From Desulfuromusa sp. (GTDB lineage Bacteria > Desulfobacterota > Desulfuromonadia > Desulfuromonadales > Geopsychrobacteraceae): a DNA stretch of 9,864 nt. Of the stretch, positions 7,319 through 9,864 are shown piece after piece. Under the pieces are notes generated by a model. The model saw only the letters and a program-made list of their open reading frames with translations. It was not told the origin of the DNA and made no database searches. Made by a program: the position numbers and the translations under genes. The stretch is from assembly GCA_023145655.1 (NCBI GenBank), contig JAGLDI010000060.1, positions 1 through 9,864 of the forward strand, given 5' to 3'. Numbering within the stretch: position 1 is the first letter of the stretch; the number at the start of each line of letters is the position of its first letter.

Positions 7319-8359
7319 ATGAATATAAGAGAGTCTTTGGAGCAAATTGAAATTCAGTCTCTTTCACCTCAGGCTTGTTTTAGTTCAATGAGTCAAGGGC
7401 GAAAAAAACCATCTGAATTATGTACCATACGGACCGTTTTTCAGCATGATCGTGATCGTATTTTACACAGCAAAGCTTTTAGAAGGTTAAAAGATAAGAC
7501 TCAGGTGTTTCTTTCCCCTGAAGGAGATCACTATCGAACCCGATTAACTCATACCCTTGAAGTTTCACAGGTTGCCCGTACTATTTCACGTGCATTGCAC
7601 CTCAATGAAGATCTGACTGAAGCTATTTCTTTAGGTCATGATCTTGGACACACCCCGTTTGGACATGTTGGAGAGCGAGTATTAAATGAACTGCTTCCCG
7701 GTGGCTTCCATCATGTTCTTCAGAGTTTGCGGGTGGTTGATATATTAGAAAAAGATGGTAAGGGGCTGAATCTAACTTATGAAGTGCGGGATGGTGTTTT
7801 GAAGCATTCTAAAGGGAAAGGGGGGTTGTTGACACCAGATAAACAATCCTGTGCTCAAACTCTGGAGGGTCAAGTGGTTCGTCTGGCAGATATCATCGCT
7901 TATGTCAGTCATGATCTCGACGATGCTATTCGTGGAAATGTTATAAGTTTGAACGAGATTCCCAAAGATATATCAACCGTGGTTGGTTTGCGCCACTCTT
8001 GCCGGATTGACCGGATGGTACATGATTTGATCGGTGAAACTATCGCAGTGGATTGTTGTCAGATCCGTCTTTCAGCGGAAATGGATGAAGCTATTCGTGC
8101 CCTGAGAAGTTGGCTTTTTGAGCATGTCTATCTGGCAGAATCAGTTCAAGTTGAATTTAATAAAGCCGCTCATCTCCTCAAGGAGTTATTTTTACTCTTC
8201 TGCAATAATGAAGATATTTTTCTGCAGTGTGGTGGTCAGCGTTTAGCGGGGGATAACCTGGAGATTTCTGTGGCAGATTTTATAGCTGGAATGACAGATC
8301 GATTTGCTCTGTCCCTCTATCGAGAACATTTTCTGCCGCAGCCATGGAAGAGGATTTGA
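7319..8359 (+). CDS. dgt: Deoxyguanosinetriphosphate triphosphohydrolase-like protein (HD domain)
   Basis: Members of this family hydrolyse dNTPs, in E. coli Dgt preferentially dGTP, to the deoxynucleoside and triphosphate, influencing dNTP pools. From the ATG at 7319 the protein has 346 residues, typical of the short Dgt-like subgroup and shorter than the roughly 500-residue E. coli enzyme. The metal-binding HD residues are visible: H78 in TRLTHTLEVSQVA, H107/D108 in SLGHDLGHTPFGH and D191 in RLADIIAYVSHDLDDAI. The conserved RDRILHSKAFRRLKDKTQVF block precedes them. I chose 7319 because MNIRESLEQIE is the family's N-terminus; an in-frame ATG at 7274 would add 15 residues unlike the family, and AGG in GATAGG (7308-7310) sits 8 bases before 7319. 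The gene stands alone, diverging from the Ros/MucR gene and followed by a 115-bp gap. Substrate preference (dGTP or mixed dNTPs) cannot be told from sequence. Confidence 0.93.
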   Translation: MNIRESLEQIEIQSLSPQACFSSMSQGRKKPSELCTIRTVFQHDRDRILHSKAFRRLKDKTQVFLSPEGDHYRTRLTHTLEVSQVARTISRALHLNEDLTEAISLGHDLGHTPFGHVGERVLNELLPGGFHHVLQSLRVVDILEKDGKGLNLTYEVRDGVLKHSKGKGGLLTPDKQSCAQTLEGQVVRLADIIAYVSHDLDDAIRGNVISLNEIPKDISTVVGLRHSCRIDRMVHDLIGETIAVDCCQIRLSAEMDEAIRALRSWLFEHVYLAESVQVEFNKAAHLLKELFLLFCNNEDIFLQCGGQRLAGDNLEISVADFIAGMTDRFALSLYREHFLPQPWKRI

Positions 8360-8394
8360 TGTGTAATAATTTATTGGAAATTATTTATAAAAGC

Positions 8395-8423
8395 TTGACA
8401 GTTTCTAATCTCTATGTTAGCTT
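8395..8423 (+). promoter_or_regulatory. Probable sigma-70 promoter of the cheW-cheW-response regulator operon
   Basis: A perfect TTGACA (8395-8400) is followed after 17 bases by TAGCTT (8418-8423), a weak -10 box, about 50 bases ahead of the first CheW-like gene. An inverted repeat AAAAGCT (8389-8395)/AGCTTTT (8419-8425) overlaps both boxes and could be an operator or coincidence. No intrinsic terminator is seen after the dGTPase gene, so read-through from it is also possible. Confidence 0.55.
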
Positions 8424-8474
8424 TTGAGACACTTTCCTTGAAAAAACAGGGAGTTCGAACGTTTTAAGGGATAT

Positions 8475-8927
8475 ATGTCAGTAGCCAGTAATCGCATACT
8501 TATTTTCCGTCTAGGAGAAATAGGGTTCCTTCTGGACTTGGCTGAGGTTGTTGAGGTTGTTGATCAGGGAGTTGATGCTCTTGATCCGGGTCGTAGCGAT
8601 ATTGGACGGGGAATTGTTTCGGCGTTGCTTTTTCGACAGACTTGGATTCCTGTTGTTGATCCCGCACTAAAATTGGATATTTTTTCCACAATGAAACTGA
8701 AGGAAAAAACTGTCGTCGTTTTACGTGGCACCGAGGGAAATTGGGCTTTATTGGTGGATCGGGTCAGCAAATTATCCGCTGCAGAAAAGTTTCAGCCCTG
8801 TGAGATCCCCTTTCTTTTAAAGATTGTGGCGCTGGGCTTTTATTCGCAAATTCAACTTTTAGATAACGAACCCATAATTGTTTTCGAACCAGAACGCTAT
8901 TATGGATCTGTTCCTTTACTCGTATGA
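8475..8927 (+). CDS. Divergent CheW-like protein 1
   Basis: This 150-residue protein consists of one CheW-like domain, the fold that couples chemoreceptors to the CheA kinase. The opening RILIFRLGEIGFLLDLAEVVEVV matches CheW beta strand 1 and the ligand-like 'V-EV' segment. WIPVVDPALKL corresponds to the 'vlPVvDL' strand, and KTVVVLRG with WALLVDRVSKL to the 'vgllVD-V' region. It lacks the RG dipeptide of the canonical 'GvinLRG' motif (the place reads IVSALLFRQTWIP), so it is a divergent member. The ATG at 8475 is preceded by AAGGGA (8466-8471) at an unusually short spacing of 3 bases. Its stop overlaps the next gene's start by 4 bases (ATGA), implying coupled translation. It is probably an adaptor in a chemosensory complex; the partner kinase is not in the window. 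Confidence 0.82.
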   Translation: MSVASNRILIFRLGEIGFLLDLAEVVEVVDQGVDALDPGRSDIGRGIVSALLFRQTWIPVVDPALKLDIFSTMKLKEKTVVVLRGTEGNWALLVDRVSKLSAAEKFQPCEIPFLLKIVALGFYSQIQLLDNEPIIVFEPERYYGSVPLLV

Positions 8928-9382
8928 GCCGTTTTGGTCTTTTCCGGATCGGCGGGTTTAGATTTGCTGTTGCACTGGAGCAAATCAAGAAGATTCTCCA
9001 GAATTCAAAAACCTATAAATTGCCCCATCTTCCTGGGGCGGTTACTGCAGTTCTGGTTGATGCCGGTCAGCTGATACCACTGTTTGATTTGGGTCAGATG
9101 TTCGGAGCTGAAAGTCAGGGAACACCGGGCTATCAGGTTCTGGTAGAATCAGAATATGGTCCTGTTGCCCTAGCGGCAGATATGACCGGGAAAATAGTTA
9201 CTGAGCAAAAAGGTGAATTATCAGTAACTGTCGAGCAAGGGACGGATTTCGGGATTACTGGTAAGTTCGTTTATCAAAGTGAAGAATATAATCTTTTGGA
9301 TATTGATTTTTTAGCTATAGAAACGACTCAGGGTTTTTGGCGAAATCAGCTTGATGCTGGTGGTGTGAGGAGGCATAAATGA
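8924..9382 (+). CDS. Divergent CheW-like protein 2
   Basis: This is a second one-domain CheW-like protein of 152 residues. FGLFRIGGFRFAVALEQIKKIL is the first strand pair, followed by a LPHLPG turn that matches the 'lPgaP' segment of CheW. AVLVDAGQLIPLFDLGQMFG takes the place of the 'LRGrvlPvvDL' strand without the RG, and GPVALAADMTGKIV corresponds to the 'vgl-vD-V' strand. It shares little obvious identity with the preceding protein beyond the fold, so the two are not a recent duplication. There is no good ribosome site before its ATG, which overlaps the upstream stop as ATGA, so it depends on translation of the first gene. Its own stop (9380-9382) overlaps the next gene's start. Paired adaptors suggest different partners or array positions; that is inference. 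Confidence 0.82.
   Translation: MSRFGLFRIGGFRFAVALEQIKKILQNSKTYKLPHLPGAVTAVLVDAGQLIPLFDLGQMFGAESQGTPGYQVLVESEYGPVALAADMTGKIVTEQKGELSVTVEQGTDFGITGKFVYQSEEYNLLDIDFLAIETTQGFWRNQLDAGGVRRHK
9367..9373 (+). promoter_or_regulatory. Strong ribosome binding site of the response regulator gene
   Basis: GAGGAGG is the best Shine-Dalgarno sequence in this operon. It is 5 bases before the ATG at 9379 and 8 bases before a second in-frame ATG at 9382; either may be used. It suggests the regulator is made in larger amounts than the two CheW-like proteins. Confidence 0.75.
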
Positions 9383-9864
9383 TGAAAAAGCTACTGTTGG
9401 CCGATGATAGTATCACGATTCAGAAGGTCGTCGGTATTATCCTCTCGACAGAGGGATATCAGCTTGAGATAACAGATGATGGGGATCGTGCTTTCACTAA
9501 GGCACTGGAAGAAGTTCCGGATTTAGTTATCGCTGATATTTCGATGCCTGGAAAGGATGGGTTTGAGCTATGCCGAGCCATCAAGAGTGAGCCGACTTTG
9601 GCAAATACATCGGTCTTGCTATTGCCAGGTGTTTTTGATCACTTTGATGAAACAAAGGCAGGGGATGTTTGTGCTGACGGTTGGTTGACAAAACCATTTG
9701 AGTCGCAAGCACTTTTAGATAAAGTCGCTCAGCTTCTTGAAGCAGAACCGGTGCAGATAGCTGGTACTGCCGTCCCGGAAGATGAAGAGCTTTCACTCGA
9801 GACACCAGTCGAAGCAACTGAAGTTGATATAGATACAACAGTGAGTGAAGAGATTCTTGGTCTC
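9379..9864 (+). CDS. Response regulator with acidic C-terminal extension (3'-truncated by window edge)
   Basis: The open frame runs from 9379 to the end of the window without a stop (162 codons). The first about 120 residues are a receiver domain: KKLLLADDSITIQKVVG with acidic pair D9/D10, phospho-acceptor D53 in LVIADISMPGKDG and K105 in LTKPFES. The conserved Thr/Ser after strand beta-4 is replaced: the strand reads VLLLPG, giving P83. After the receiver the chain becomes rich in Glu and Asp (about residues 120-162), which looks like a flexible acidic linker to a further region outside the window. The start codon overlaps the previous stop by four bases (ATGA), so it is the third gene of the CheW-like operon and probably its phosphorylation output. 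What lies beyond the linker is not visible, so I do not name a family beyond receiver. Confidence 0.9.
   Translation, partial: MMKKLLLADDSITIQKVVGIILSTEGYQLEITDDGDRAFTKALEEVPDLVIADISMPGKDGFELCRAIKSEPTLANTSVLLLPGVFDHFDETKAGDVCADGWLTKPFESQALLDKVAQLLEAEPVQIAGTAVPEDEELSLETPVEATEVDIDTTVSEEILGL

Noticed and set aside
8365..8385. Hairpin AATAATTT/AAATTATT after the dGTPase gene
   Set aside because: The stem is only A/T pairs with no following T-run, so it is too weak to call a terminator.
8453..8460. Eight-base palindrome GTTCGAAC upstream of the first CheW-like gene
   Set aside because: Short, single copy and not tied to any known operator; probably chance.

Overview
The window looks like a chromosomal segment from a free-living Gram-negative bacterium, most likely a deltaproteobacterium of the Desulfuromonadia (Geobacter/Desulfuromonas/Pelobacter relatives). 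This is inferred from protein style: a SecA with a SEC-C zinc tail, a DUF2914 secreted protein, a Ros/MucR-type zinc-finger regulator, a short Dgt-like dGTPase beginning MNIRESLE, and CheW-like proteins followed by a response regulator beginning KKLLLADDSITIQK. By eye the base composition is moderate (mid-40s % GC) and even across the window. I see no insertion sequence, tRNA, rRNA, CRISPR array or prophage gene.

Layout. (1) Positions 1-6642, plus strand, hold a tightly packed five-gene run: secA (5' end outside the window), a receiver-GAF-histidine kinase, argJ, deoB and a small secreted DUF2914 protein. Gaps are 15, 2, 26 and 2 bp, so co-transcription is likely. The run ends at an 18-bp perfect hairpin (6653-6692) that works in both directions. 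(2) Convergent to it, on the minus strand, is a 140-residue Ros/MucR-family regulator (6706-7128). (3) An AT-rich divergent intergenic region (7129-7318) carries three copies of a TACCAAT/ATTGGTA element, a candidate operator. (4) A Dgt/HD-domain dNTP triphosphohydrolase follows (7319-8359). (5) After a 115-bp gap with a perfect TTGACA box comes a translationally coupled trio: two divergent CheW-like proteins and a response regulator that runs off the 3' end (8475-9864).

Functionally the first run mixes protein export (SecA), signalling (the kinase), arginine biosynthesis (ArgJ), pentose/nucleoside metabolism (DeoB) and an envelope protein. Shared transcription, not one pathway, probably links them. 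The last trio looks like the start of a non-flagellar or otherwise non-canonical chemosensory cluster: both CheW-like proteins are far from canonical CheW, and the response regulator has proline where receivers normally carry the Thr/Ser switch residue. These two signalling loci are the least ordinary parts of the window. Nothing here amounts to a clearly new system.
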